From assembly GCA_017965765.1 (NCBI GenBank), contig JAGCPJ010000002.1, forward strand, positions 1 to 64,000: a DNA stretch of 64,000 nucleotides, written 5' to 3'. Below, in pieces: positions 25,296 through 34,397 of this stretch. The stretch's first letter is position 1; every line of letters begins with the position of its first letter. This stretch comes from Bacteroidales bacterium (GTDB lineage Bacteria > Bacteroidota > Bacteroidia > Bacteroidales > F082). The position numbers and the translations under genes were made by a program. The notes beneath the pieces were generated by a model. The model was not told where the DNA came from. It ran no database searches and saw nothing but the letters and a program-made list of their open reading frames with translations.

Positions 25296-26870
25296 ATGAA
25301 CGTATTCTACATTTGTTGTATTGCAGACCCATTTCTGGAAGTTGCAAAACGTCTGCAAAAGGAACATGGGTTGAATCCTGTATATTGGATTGCCGACAAG
25401 GCCACGATAAAGGAAGGGGACAATACCGAGCAATTGCTTAAGGAAGCCTTCCCTGATTGTATCTATCACGAGTATTATAGTGCTTGGCATGGCGTTTTCC
25501 CAAAAGAGATCGAGGAGATCGCCAATGATACTTATGTGGATGTTGATCTATTGAGACGGTTTTCTTCTGAAGAGATGCAGTCCTTCACCATGATGAACCG
25601 CTTGGATTATGACAGGAAGAGCTTTAACTATATGGAGCGTGAGCGGTTCTATATCCGTTTGGTGAAGTGCTGGTCGGCCTGTTTGGATCTGTTAAAACCT
25701 GATCTTGTAGTGGCGGCCAGAATACCGCATAGGGTGTTCGACTATGTTTTGTATCTGTTGTGCCAGTATCGCAACATCCCTATGGTATCGTTTGAGTTCT
25801 CAGGGTCGTTCAAAAGACTTTTGTTGTTGGATGAATTCTCGGATCCAGGTAGAATCCCCTCAATTCTCAAAGAAAGGTTTGATTATTATCTTGCCCAAAA
25901 TAATCTTGACGAAAACAACTTGCCGGAAGACATCCTTGCGAATTATACTAGAACGAGATCGAATTACAAGGTCGCTCGTCCCGTATATATGAAAAAACAT
26001 GATGCTCAGAACAAGCAGATTCTCAATCCGTTCTTCCTCATCAAAAGGTTTTTTACATCGAATCATTTCTTCGGTAAAAAAAGCATCTTTGTCAAGGGGT
26101 CTAAAACCAAGATCTACAAGAACCGTAAATATGGTATTGAGCACGCTGGTTTTGCCTTGTTGGACTGGTATCCCATGATATTCGCCGCCAATCGTTTTAG
26201 GAAAAAGCTGAGGGCTTTGTACGGTGAGTTGGCCAAACCTGTGGACACAAGTGTTCCTTATATCGTTTTCTATTTGCACTATCAACCGGAATCGACCACC
26301 TCGCCTAGAGGAGATATCTTTACAAACCAACAGCTTTGTATCGAAACGCTTTTGAAACACACCCCGGAGGATTGCATGATCTATGTCAAGGAGCATCCGA
26401 CGCAATTCATGAGCCATACCCTGGGCCAAACCAGCCGCATTGTTGATTTTTACAAAGATTTGAGCAAGTATTCCCGCGTGCGGTTGGTCCCCCTTGAAAT
26501 GGATTCTTTTGCGATCATGCAAAATGCCAAGGCCGTGGTCACCGTTGCAGGTACCGTGGGGTGGGAGGCGCTGTTGCATCATAAACCTGTGATTGTTTTC
26601 GGTTTGTGCTGGTATGAAGCCATGAAGGGTGTCTTGAGGGTTTTCGATGAGGAATCAGCCTCCAAGATTACTCCCTTCATTGAATCCTATCAGTATGACG
26701 AACATGCAATCTTGGCCTATCTGTTTGCCATATCAGACCTGTCATTCATTGCCTATCACTATGACGGATTCCAGAATAACAAGGTGATCGCCAAAGAGGA
26801 TTGCGTGAATAACATGGTTCAGGCTTTGGAACGTTATCTAGCTTCAAAAAATCTTATAAATCCAGTATAA
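25296..26870 (+). CDS. Capsule-synthesis-type glycosyltransferase
   Basis: A 524-aa cytoplasmic protein. The C-terminal half has YVKEHPTQFM near residue 363 and VAGTVGWEALLHHKPVIVFG near 416, which are the signatures of the capsule_synth family (KpsC/KpsS-like) and related CMP-sugar transferases with a GT-B fold. It is the only recognisable classical glycosyltransferase in the 38-kb locus. Because such enzymes often use CMP-activated ulosonic acids, it is a good candidate for the pseudaminic acid transferase. The N-terminal 250 residues are family-poor. Confidence 0.65.
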   Translation: MNVFYICCIADPFLEVAKRLQKEHGLNPVYWIADKATIKEGDNTEQLLKEAFPDCIYHEYYSAWHGVFPKEIEEIANDTYVDVDLLRRFSSEEMQSFTMMNRLDYDRKSFNYMERERFYIRLVKCWSACLDLLKPDLVVAARIPHRVFDYVLYLLCQYRNIPMVSFEFSGSFKRLLLLDEFSDPGRIPSILKERFDYYLAQNNLDENNLPEDILANYTRTRSNYKVARPVYMKKHDAQNKQILNPFFLIKRFFTSNHFFGKKSIFVKGSKTKIYKNRKYGIEHAGFALLDWYPMIFAANRFRKKLRALYGELAKPVDTSVPYIVFYLHYQPESTTSPRGDIFTNQQLCIETLLKHTPEDCMIYVKEHPTQFMSHTLGQTSRIVDFYKDLSKYSRVRLVPLEMDSFAIMQNAKAVVTVAGTVGWEALLHHKPVIVFGLCWYEAMKGVLRVFDEESASKITPFIESYQYDEHAILAYLFAISDLSFIAYHYDGFQNNKVIAKEDCVNNMVQALERYLASKNLINPV

Positions 26871-26872
26871 AA

Positions 26873-27769
26873 ATGAATTACTACACCATGCCAGAAACGC
26901 GTGCGTTTCTTGAAAGTATAGGAATGCCTGGGGGCGACTTGTATGACCTCCCGACATCGGAAAAACGCTTCCCCGATGGAGGCCAGTATCGTTTTGAGGT
27001 TCCGGGCATTCAAGGTCCCGGTCCCATGAAGGCCCTGCTTGAGGCCCTTGACGATTACGGCATCCAGATTCACCGTGTGACCCAGACCAAGGGTATCATG
27101 TTCCTCACCGACGATGAAATCGCCAAGATGGTGGAATATGCCCAGCAATGGAAAGTCCAGCTCATCTTGGCTTGTGGACCTCGTGCCACCACTGATACCT
27201 CGGCTTCCGTAAAGACAGAGGAGGGCCAACGTATGGGCTATCGCCTGCGTGGAGAAGAACAGATTGCCCGTGGTATCGAAGAGATCCGCCGCGGCGCTCG
27301 CTTGGGAGTGCGTGGCTTCCTCGTTTATGACGAGGGACTGCTTTGGGCCTTGGGCGAAGCCAGAAAGAAAGGTTTCATCCCTGCAGATTGCCACTTCAAG
27401 GTGAGCGCCCATAGCGGCCACGGCAACCCGTGCTCAGCACATCTGTTGGAGACCTTGGGCGCCGACTCCATCAATCCGGTACGCGACATCCAAATCCAGA
27501 TGCTTGCCGCCATGCGCGCAGCCATCAATGTGCCGATTGACTTGCATACTGAGAATCCCAAATCGAGTGGAGGCTTCATCCGTCACTACGAAGTGCCGGA
27601 TTTCATCCGTGTGGCTGCCCCCGTCTATTTGAAGACCGGTGGTTCTGTCGCTGCCAACCATAGCTACGACACTACTGAGAAAGAAGCCAAACAGCGCGCT
27701 AAGCAAGTCAGCTTGGTAAAGCGTGTCATCGATGAATATTATCCTGAAGCTATTGTTTCGCCAAAGTAA
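26873..27769 (+). CDS. TIM-barrel enzyme, possibly U32-peptidase-like
   Basis: 298 aa, cytoplasmic. Regular beta-alpha alternation and the conserved-looking stretches LILACGPRATTDTSASV, GVRGFLVYDEGLLWALGEAR, FKVSAHSGHGNPCSAHLLE and VPIDLHTENPKSSGGF indicate a TIM barrel with likely metal-binding His/Glu. Similar proteins are sometimes annotated as U32 peptidases, but I cannot confirm that here. It is placed 3 bp upstream of a CitE-like lyase, so the two probably act in sequence on a small carboxylate. No function is claimed. Confidence 0.5.
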   Translation: MNYYTMPETRAFLESIGMPGGDLYDLPTSEKRFPDGGQYRFEVPGIQGPGPMKALLEALDDYGIQIHRVTQTKGIMFLTDDEIAKMVEYAQQWKVQLILACGPRATTDTSASVKTEEGQRMGYRLRGEEQIARGIEEIRRGARLGVRGFLVYDEGLLWALGEARKKGFIPADCHFKVSAHSGHGNPCSAHLLETLGADSINPVRDIQIQMLAAMRAAINVPIDLHTENPKSSGGFIRHYEVPDFIRVAAPVYLKTGGSVAANHSYDTTEKEAKQRAKQVSLVKRVIDEYYPEAIVSPK

Positions 27770-27772
27770 AAC

Positions 27773-28909
27773 ATGAAGCATCATCAATATAATCCCAACT
27801 ACAGGTTCGTTAAGGACCCCGTGGACTTTAACAAATATACGGACCGCAGTTTGCTGCAGTATTGTCTTGGCGCCACCATGTACATGCCTGGTACCAAGGA
27901 CTTTGCTCAGGCCATCATTGAAAAGAAATATCCTGGCCTTACCTCAATGGTCATGTGCTTTGAGGATGCCTGCAAGGAAGAAGATGTTCCAACCGCAGAG
28001 CAAAACTGCCTTCGTGTATTGGAAACATTACGCCAAAAGGTGGAAAAGGGTGAACTTGCCTACGAGGATATTCCACTTATCTTTTTCCGTGTGCGAAATG
28101 TTGATCAGTTTAAGCATTTCGCCAAACTTTTGCCTATAGAGACTGTTCCGTTTATTACAGGATTTAACTTTCCGAAATTCAATAGTCTGAACGCGACAGC
28201 ATATATGGATCACCTTGTTGACCTTAACGAGCGTGCTGGTGAAGTGCTCTATGGCATGCCTATCATTGAGGATGCGCGTGTGGCCTATAAAGAAAGTCGG
28301 CTGGATGAACTGATTGCTGTGAAGCGTGTGCTAGACCAAAACAAACAGTTAGTTTTGAATGTTCGTGTTGGTGGCACCGATTTCTCTTCCTGTTTTGGTG
28401 TGCGGCGAGGCATCAATTATACCATTTATGATATTATGACGGTGAGCAACTGCTTGATGGACATTCTCAATGTGTTTACCCGTAACAACGACTACACTGT
28501 GTCGGGTCCTGTTTGGGAGTATTTCCGGGTTAACAAACGCATGAAAGGGATGGCAGAACTTCCAAAAATAGACCTCCAACAGACCTTGATGAAACGCCAG
28601 GCTATTGTAAATGATGCTGTTGACGGTCTAATGAGAGAATTGGTGCTTGACCAGGCAAATGGATTCATGGGCAAGACATGCATCCATCCCTCTCATCTGA
28701 ATTACATCAATGGCATGTTGGCCGTAACCAAAGACGAGTACGACGATGCTTTCCAGATCATGCATACCAGTGGCGGAGTTATCAAAGGCACTAAGGGAAT
28801 GAATGAAATCGGTCCACATAAGAATTGGGCGGAAAAGATCATGATGAGAGCCCAAGCTTACGGCGTGATTGAGAATGAAGCAAGCTATGTGAAATTATTT
28901 GGCGTATGA
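27773..28909 (+). CDS. HpcH/HpaI-CitE-like C-C bond lyase
   Basis: A 378-aa TIM-barrel lyase. LQYCLGATMYMPGT, LTSMVMCFEDACKEEDVPTAEQ (acidic metal ligands) and LIFFRVRNVDQFKHF follow the pattern of CitE-like aldolase/lyases, especially the branch found in tellurite-resistance (Ter) biosynthetic operons (C-C_Bond_Lyase). NGFMGKTCIHPSHLNYIN near residue 300 matches the family's conserved K-x-C-I-H-P. It would cleave or form a C-C bond in a hydroxy-acid such as a malyl, citramalyl or citryl compound. It overlaps the acyltransferase gene by 4 bp. Confidence 0.75.
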   Translation: MKHHQYNPNYRFVKDPVDFNKYTDRSLLQYCLGATMYMPGTKDFAQAIIEKKYPGLTSMVMCFEDACKEEDVPTAEQNCLRVLETLRQKVEKGELAYEDIPLIFFRVRNVDQFKHFAKLLPIETVPFITGFNFPKFNSLNATAYMDHLVDLNERAGEVLYGMPIIEDARVAYKESRLDELIAVKRVLDQNKQLVLNVRVGGTDFSSCFGVRRGINYTIYDIMTVSNCLMDILNVFTRNNDYTVSGPVWEYFRVNKRMKGMAELPKIDLQQTLMKRQAIVNDAVDGLMRELVLDQANGFMGKTCIHPSHLNYINGMLAVTKDEYDDAFQIMHTSGGVIKGTKGMNEIGPHKNWAEKIMMRAQAYGVIENEASYVKLFGV

Positions 28910-29952
28910 CAACAGAAAACAAACAGTATAACTATTGCCTAGATTTTATTAAGGGTGTAGCATGTATTTGTATCGTATTGATGCATTGTGAATTCCCAGG
29001 CAATCTCGGTGTTATTGTGCAAACGATGAGCCGGTTTAGTGTGCCGTTTTTCTTCATGGTATCAGGTTATTTTGCGATGAAGGTGTCTCGAAAGAAAATA
29101 CTTCATATTGCTAAAATAACCCTATGGGCTTCCTTGTTTTATTTAGCCTTTGCGTTAGTCCAGCATCTGATATGGCATGATATGTCGTTTAAGGTGTCGA
29201 AATCGCAGGCGTTGATTTGGTTGTTGTTTAACCAGCCTGTCATTATTGCCGGTCCCTTGTGGTTCTGCTTTGCCTTGTTGTATGATTACATCCTTGTCAG
29301 TATCTTGGACCATTTCCGATTCCAAAAATATGAAAACGTCGCGGGAATTATCATGTTGGTGCTTTTCTTCTTTATGGGTCAAGGTATTCACCTCATCGGT
29401 GGCGGCATTCCAGTTCCTGATTTTGTTCAAGGGGATTTTGGAGGCAACATTCCACATATGGAAGGAGGAAGGGTTCCAGTTCCCAATTTCATCTACCGTA
29501 ACTTCTTATTTGAAGGCTATGCCTTTTTTATGCTAGGTCGAATCATACAGAAGAACAAAGACCGCATAAAGATCAGCAATTTGGCTTTGTTAGCAATCAT
29601 TATAGTATCAACATTGTTGTGCTTTGCTGAGCGTCATTGGATAGGACGCGAATTCGGTGTCAATCTCTTCACTTTGCCTCAATTATTAGCATTGTTTATT
29701 TATGGTATCAACAATCCAACACGGCACCAAGGGGCTGTTCAACGATTAGGTAGGGATTGCTCCATGTTGGTTTATATTCTCCATCCGTTTGTTTGGTATT
29801 CATTGAGACGTGTGTACAAAGCAATGGATGTCGCTGACAATTTAACTGCGTTGTATCTGATGCCGATTATTGTTGTTGTGCTTTCCATTGCATTGGCATT
29901 GTTCTGTAATTGGTTTACAAAAACTGTCCAATCAAAGAAACAGGCGGTATGA
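28906..29952 (+). CDS. Acyltransferase 3 family membrane protein (polysaccharide O-acylation)
   Basis: A 348-aa inner-membrane protein with about ten hydrophobic helices. The start YCLDFIKGVACICIVLMHCEFP has the D-x-x-K and catalytic His region of acyltransferase 3 (OafA/WecH-like) proteins, and RFSVPFFFMVSGYF is the second signature. It would transfer an acyl group, usually acetyl, to the glycan. A proline/glycine-rich insertion (about residues 165-195) between helices is unusual. Overlaps neighbours on both sides by 4 bp. Confidence 0.8.
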   Translation: MTTENKQYNYCLDFIKGVACICIVLMHCEFPGNLGVIVQTMSRFSVPFFFMVSGYFAMKVSRKKILHIAKITLWASLFYLAFALVQHLIWHDMSFKVSKSQALIWLLFNQPVIIAGPLWFCFALLYDYILVSILDHFRFQKYENVAGIIMLVLFFFMGQGIHLIGGGIPVPDFVQGDFGGNIPHMEGGRVPVPNFIYRNFLFEGYAFFMLGRIIQKNKDRIKISNLALLAIIIVSTLLCFAERHWIGREFGVNLFTLPQLLALFIYGINNPTRHQGAVQRLGRDCSMLVYILHPFVWYSLRRVYKAMDVADNLTALYLMPIIVVVLSIALALFCNWFTKTVQSKKQAV

Positions 29953-30458
29953 TCAAACAACTGACAACTCCTTTTTCGGAAGAAACAATTGCCAATTTGA
30001 ATGTTGGCGATGTCGTTAACATTAGCGGCTATATCTATACGGGGCGCGATGCCGTGCTTCCCAAAATCATTCGTTTGGCTGAAGAAAACCGTCTGGACGA
30101 CTATGGGATCAACCTGCAAGGTGCGGTGATCTTTCACACGGCAGTAAGTCCCGCTGGCGTTGGTCCGACCTCGAGTAACAAGGTGGAGATCGAATCCTCC
30201 TTCGAACCTTTGTCACGTTATGGTGTGAAGATGCACCTTGGCAAAGGCGCTATCTCCAAAGAAACGGTGAAAGTGTTAGCGGAACAGAATGCGGTATTTG
30301 CCATCATCCCGCCCGTGACAGCGCTGTTGGGAAGTCATACCGTGGAACAGACAATCATCGCCTTCCCTGAACTGGGTATGGAAGCATTCAATCAATTGAG
30401 AGTAGTGAACTATCAAGCCATCATTGCGGCCGCGAAAGGAGTGTCCATCTATGATTAG
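29949..30458 (+). CDS. Class I fumarase/tartrate-dehydratase beta subunit
   Basis: 169 aa starting at ATG 29949, which overlaps the previous stop (ATGA). It is the swivelling beta domain (Fumerase_C): LNVGDVVNISGYIYTGRDAVLPKI, then AVIFHTAVSPAG and TSSNKVEIESSFEPLSRYGVKMHLGKG. It pairs with the alpha subunit encoded immediately downstream. Housekeeping class I fumarases in Bacteroidetes are usually one chain, so this split pair resembles tartrate dehydratase or small-diacid hydratases. Confidence 0.82.
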   Translation: MIKQLTTPFSEETIANLNVGDVVNISGYIYTGRDAVLPKIIRLAEENRLDDYGINLQGAVIFHTAVSPAGVGPTSSNKVEIESSFEPLSRYGVKMHLGKGAISKETVKVLAEQNAVFAIIPPVTALLGSHTVEQTIIAFPELGMEAFNQLRVVNYQAIIAAAKGVSIYD

Positions 30459-31296
30459 TATCCAAGATAAAGTAGCCGCCTGTCTTGTGCGCGCAGGCTC
30501 CACCTTCCGGGAAGACCAAAAAGAAGCCTATCGTCGAGCCATTGCCGATGAGGGAAACGAACATGCTTGTTGGGTGATGCGGCAGGTGCTGGATAATGCA
30601 TTGGTGGCCGAAGAACGACGCAGTCCACTTTGTGATGACACGGGCATTCCACATCTTTTTCTTGAAGTTGGGAAGAACCGCATAGTCACCGGGGAGTTGT
30701 TGGAACAGATTAAGGAAGGCGTCGCCATGGGATTACGCCAGTTGCCTGGACGACCCATGGCCATCAAAGGTGATGACGATGCCCGTATTGACCAGAGTGG
30801 CGGCTTGAACGAAGACAGTGGTGCCTTGGCGCCATCACCGATTCTGATCAAAGCAGTTGATGAAGAGGTTATTCGACTGACCATCTTGATGCTTGGAGGC
30901 GGTCCCGCCATTCGAGGCATTACCCAACGTGTGTTCCACAAACACAGCGTGGATGTGGTGGTTGACGAGATCGTGTCTCGCGCCATCCCTGCCGTTAGCC
31001 AACTGGGTTGTTCGCCCTGTACCCTGGCTGTCGGCATTGGCCGTAGCCAGTTCGAAGCTACAAGCTTGATGATGGAGGCTATGGTCTATGGAGACTTCAA
31101 CAAACAGACTGCTTTTGAGAAAAGAATCACTGAAAAAGTGAATGAGTCAAACACCGGCCCGCTTGGATTAGGTGGCAAGCATAGCGTTTTGGCTACCTTT
31201 GCAAAAGTCGGTCCTCAGCGTGCGAGCGGTGTTAGAATCGTTGCTTTGAGGCCTTGCTGCTGCTTTGAGCCAAGAAGGGCAAGTGTGGAGCTGTAA
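30451..31296 (+). CDS. Class I fumarase/tartrate-dehydratase alpha subunit (4Fe-4S)
   Basis: 281 aa from ATG 30451, overlapping the beta stop by 8 bp. Fe-S cysteine positions are visible: Cys61 in PLCDDTG, Cys187/Cys190 in QLGCSPCTLAVGIGR and a CCC triplet at 269-271. It should add or remove water across a C=C bond of a dicarboxylate (fumarate/malate type). Gene order is beta then alpha. Within this locus it lies between a CitE-like lyase and ATP-grasp ligases, so a role in making a hydroxy-diacid for glycan decoration is inferred, not central metabolism. Confidence 0.82.
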   Translation: MISIQDKVAACLVRAGSTFREDQKEAYRRAIADEGNEHACWVMRQVLDNALVAEERRSPLCDDTGIPHLFLEVGKNRIVTGELLEQIKEGVAMGLRQLPGRPMAIKGDDDARIDQSGGLNEDSGALAPSPILIKAVDEEVIRLTILMLGGGPAIRGITQRVFHKHSVDVVVDEIVSRAIPAVSQLGCSPCTLAVGIGRSQFEATSLMMEAMVYGDFNKQTAFEKRITEKVNESNTGPLGLGGKHSVLATFAKVGPQRASGVRIVALRPCCCFEPRRASVEL

Positions 31297-31307
31297 TACT
31301 TAATGTT

Positions 31308-32372
31308 ATGAATATCAATACTTTCCTGAAGTTCAAAAGATTATATATGTCACTTCCGGGCTTTATGCAAAAGCCTATAGATGATGTGAGATATCGTAAA
31401 GGTATCAAAAAAGCACTGAAGCTATTCCTGACGAAGGAGGAGTATGGCGATGAAGCGTTGAAAACGGAGATCATCAAAGACATCAAACGTTGTCGCAAAC
31501 AATATAGAACGAAACCAGAAGAGTATTTCCTTTTTGGTTTTAGGAATTGTTCTCCAGAGGAACGTGCTGAGTTCTTGCCTGATGTCATCAAGGATAACGT
31601 GTTAAGTAAAGTCGTGGGATTTGATGTTTTTTCAAGGGAATTGAAAGACAAGTTCAATTTTTATAAACTTGCTGGTGGGTACTTTCTTAGGGAGACTATG
31701 CTTGTGAATTGCAAGGGCGACGACAATTTGGAAGAATTCAAGCAGTTTGCGTCAAAACATCATGATTTATTCATAAAAAGCAATGTGTTAAGTAAGGGAA
31801 GGGGTACCGGACTGTATCATGTCAAGAATGACCACGAAGCCGAGGGGGTTTATGCCATGCTCGGCAAGATCGGTGGAGAATGGATTGTGGAAGAAAAAAT
31901 CGAGCAAGCACATGAAATGGCTCAATGGAATGAGAGTTCGGTTAACACGGTCCGTTTGCCTGCCATCTTGAACAATGGCCAATGGACTGTGATTGGTGCA
32001 TTCTTCCGTACTGGCCGCAAAGGTTCTGTGGTGGACAATGCTGGCGCAGGGGGCATATTTGCTTGTGTTGATGCGGACTCGGGCGCGCTTAGTTCAGATG
32101 GAGTGGATGAGGCTGGCGTCTATTATGAGCGACACCCTGATAGCGGTCTCAAATATAAAGGTTGGCAGATTCCTAGGTGGGAAGAGTTGTTGACACTCGC
32201 AAAAAAAATCCATTGTACCATGCCCCATCACAAGTATGTTGGCTGGGATTTTGCCCTGACCGATAAAGGTTGGGCTTTGGTTGAAGGCAACTGGGGCCAA
32301 TTTGTTTCACAGTATAACGACCATGTTGGCTTGAAAAAGCGGTTTTTTGAGCTGATGGGAGTTGAAGAATAA
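31308..32372 (+). CDS. Sugar-transfer-associated ATP-grasp protein 1
   Basis: A 354-aa ATP-grasp enzyme. DLFIKSNVLSKGRGTGLYHV (about 160, ATP-binding Lys and Gly-rich loop), WIVEEKIEQAHEM (hinge), a NTVRLPAIL strand and the metal-binding end YVGWDFALTDKGWALVEGNWG fit the ATPgrasp_ST group found in capsule clusters. ATP-grasp enzymes join a carboxylate to an amine, thiol or hydroxyl through an acyl-phosphate. Probable role: coupling a carboxylic acid to a sugar or amino sugar. It is related in pattern to the next gene. Confidence 0.7.
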   Translation: MNINTFLKFKRLYMSLPGFMQKPIDDVRYRKGIKKALKLFLTKEEYGDEALKTEIIKDIKRCRKQYRTKPEEYFLFGFRNCSPEERAEFLPDVIKDNVLSKVVGFDVFSRELKDKFNFYKLAGGYFLRETMLVNCKGDDNLEEFKQFASKHHDLFIKSNVLSKGRGTGLYHVKNDHEAEGVYAMLGKIGGEWIVEEKIEQAHEMAQWNESSVNTVRLPAILNNGQWTVIGAFFRTGRKGSVVDNAGAGGIFACVDADSGALSSDGVDEAGVYYERHPDSGLKYKGWQIPRWEELLTLAKKIHCTMPHHKYVGWDFALTDKGWALVEGNWGQFVSQYNDHVGLKKRFFELMGVEE

Positions 32373-32386
32373 TTAAACGATCAATT

Positions 32387-33415
32387 ATGGGAATGGTTTA
32401 TCGATTAAAACGCATCGCATACAATATCCTGTATTCAAGAAACTCACGCAGGTTTAGGAAAATGGACTTGCCAAAACTAACCCGTGAAGAAAAGCGGCAA
32501 ATCCGTCAGACATGGCCTGGTTTGACCATCACTCCTTTGGAATACGTGTATGTGAGTCTTTACAAAAAAATCAACGGTTTTTCCCCTTATTACCTTGCAC
32601 CTTGTTGGTACAGTGAGGTCAGGTATATCACTAATCCGAAAAAGCAATTGTACGCTTTGGAGAACAAGGCATTGTGTGATGTGTATTTCCCTGACATTTC
32701 CTTCCCTGAGCCATACGTGCGTTGCCTTAACGGATCTTACTACGACAAGGATATGAATTTCTTGAGTCGTGATGCTGCTATTGCACTGCTGAAGCAGAAG
32801 AAAGCGTTTGTCATCAAGCCTTCACTTGGGACATTGCAAGGGCAGGGCGTAGAAAAAATCAATTGCGAAAAAGATGATGTCGAGGCTGCAGTAAAGAGAG
32901 CAGGGAATGATTTTATCGCTCAAGAGGTCATAAAGCAAGCCCCTGAGATTGAACGACTGAATCCATCGTCACTCAATTGTTTCAGGGTGACTACCATCTA
33001 CCTAAATGGCAAATTCGATTATAGCAGCATGATGAAGGTCGGTAAAAGCGGCGCATTTCGTGACAATTGGAATTGTGCCTATTTGATGGGTATGGATAAG
33101 CAGGGTAAACTGGCTGAGTTTGCTTACGACTATGATCTGAATCCTGTTGACCGGTCTGATGTCGGAGTGGTCTTCAAGGGGTTGGAGATGCCTTATTTCA
33201 AAGAGGTAGTCGCTCATTGCGAACAAATGCATAAAAAGCTGTTTGCCAATTGCGGTGTGATCGGATGGGACGTGACACTTGACAGTGAATACAGAGTTAG
33301 GGTGATTGAAACCAACCTTTACAATCCTGGAACCAATATGGAGCAAATTGCAAGTGGCGATTTCTTCCGCCCATTCCATGATGAGTTGCTTCAGTATCTG
33401 AAAAGAAAACTATGA
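32387..33415 (+). CDS. Sugar-transfer-associated ATP-grasp protein 2
   Basis: A 342-aa ATP-grasp enzyme resembling the preceding gene: KKAFVIKPSLGTLQGQGVEK (about 140), DFIAQEVIKQAPEIERLNPS, SLNCFRVTTIYL and GVIGWDVTLDSEYRVRVIE. The pair are diverged paralogues, so two different couplings (or substrates) are likely. Overlaps the dehydrogenase downstream by 4 bp. Soluble, no membrane segment. Confidence 0.7.
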   Translation: MGMVYRLKRIAYNILYSRNSRRFRKMDLPKLTREEKRQIRQTWPGLTITPLEYVYVSLYKKINGFSPYYLAPCWYSEVRYITNPKKQLYALENKALCDVYFPDISFPEPYVRCLNGSYYDKDMNFLSRDAAIALLKQKKAFVIKPSLGTLQGQGVEKINCEKDDVEAAVKRAGNDFIAQEVIKQAPEIERLNPSSLNCFRVTTIYLNGKFDYSSMMKVGKSGAFRDNWNCAYLMGMDKQGKLAEFAYDYDLNPVDRSDVGVVFKGLEMPYFKEVVAHCEQMHKKLFANCGVIGWDVTLDSEYRVRVIETNLYNPGTNMEQIASGDFFRPFHDELLQYLKRKL

Positions 33416-34392
33416 CAAGAACAAGACTAATACTTCATACCGCCAAATATTCGGGCGTACCGTTGGATCTTTTGCGGCAAGCTTGTCCCCAAGGGTTTGA
33501 AGTAAAAACATTGGACGAGGCTACGCATGAGCAACTGATCCAAGAGGCATCCGAGGCCCAGTTTTTCTTGGTTAGTGGTCGCTTGCCTATTGATAAGGCT
33601 GTGCTTGACAATGCTCCTCATTTGAAAATGATCCAGCGTACTGGTGTCGGTACTGAAATGCTCGACTTGGAAGAAATCAAGCGGCGCGGTATTCCCGTCT
33701 ATGTCAATGCTGGAGTGAATGCCAGAAGTGTTGCCGAACATACGCTTACCTTGATATTGGCTGCCCTAAAACGGTTGCCTCAAATCAACCAACAAGTGCA
33801 TCAAGGCATCTGGAAAAAACAACAAACAGGTGTGACTATCTACGAGTTGTATGGAAAAACCGTTGGTTTGGTAGGGATGGGCAATATCGGGCGTATGGTG
33901 GCAGGCATGTTACAGCCTTTTGGCGCAAAAGTGCTTTATACCGATGTGTTTCGCCAAAATGAAAAAGTGGAAGCGGAATTGGGTTTGACTTATTGCGAAA
34001 GCTTCTCCGCAATGCTTCCCCTTTGTGATATCCTATCCTTCCATTGTCCATTGACCAAGGAGAATACCGAGATATTGAACAAAAGCACCTTGTCTTTGAT
34101 GAAGGAAGGTGCGATTGTGGTGAACACGGCAAGGGGAAAACTGATCCATCCTGATGACCTTTATGAGGCGTTGCAAAGTGGTCATCTGATGGGGGCAGCT
34201 CTTGATACACACTATGAGGAACCTTTAAAGATGGATTGTCGTCTCATGGACCTGGATAATGTCATCATGACGCCTCATATCGGAGGTTTGAGCCATGAGG
34301 CTTTTTCGCAGATGTTGCAAAAGGCAATGACAAACATTAAGGCTTTTGAGGAAGGTGATCTTGAGCGTATTTCAAAATCTAAATTATTGTAA
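33412..34392 (+). CDS. D-isomer-specific 2-hydroxyacid dehydrogenase
   Basis: 326 aa with the complete family plan: substrate domain, then the NAD site GKTVGLVGMGNIGRMVAGML (about 149), catalytic Arg in VVNTARGKLIH (about 240), Glu in DTHYEEPL and His in TPHIGGLS (about 290). It interconverts a 2-keto acid and a D-2-hydroxy acid. It has no ACT domain, so serine biosynthesis (SerA) is less likely. With the fumarase, lyase and PrpD neighbours it supports a pathway that builds a hydroxy-carboxylic acid. Confidence 0.85.
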   Translation: MTRTRLILHTAKYSGVPLDLLRQACPQGFEVKTLDEATHEQLIQEASEAQFFLVSGRLPIDKAVLDNAPHLKMIQRTGVGTEMLDLEEIKRRGIPVYVNAGVNARSVAEHTLTLILAALKRLPQINQQVHQGIWKKQQTGVTIYELYGKTVGLVGMGNIGRMVAGMLQPFGAKVLYTDVFRQNEKVEAELGLTYCESFSAMLPLCDILSFHCPLTKENTEILNKSTLSLMKEGAIVVNTARGKLIHPDDLYEALQSGHLMGAALDTHYEEPLKMDCRLMDLDNVIMTPHIGGLSHEAFSQMLQKAMTNIKAFEEGDLERISKSKLL

Positions 34393-34397
34393 TTCAG

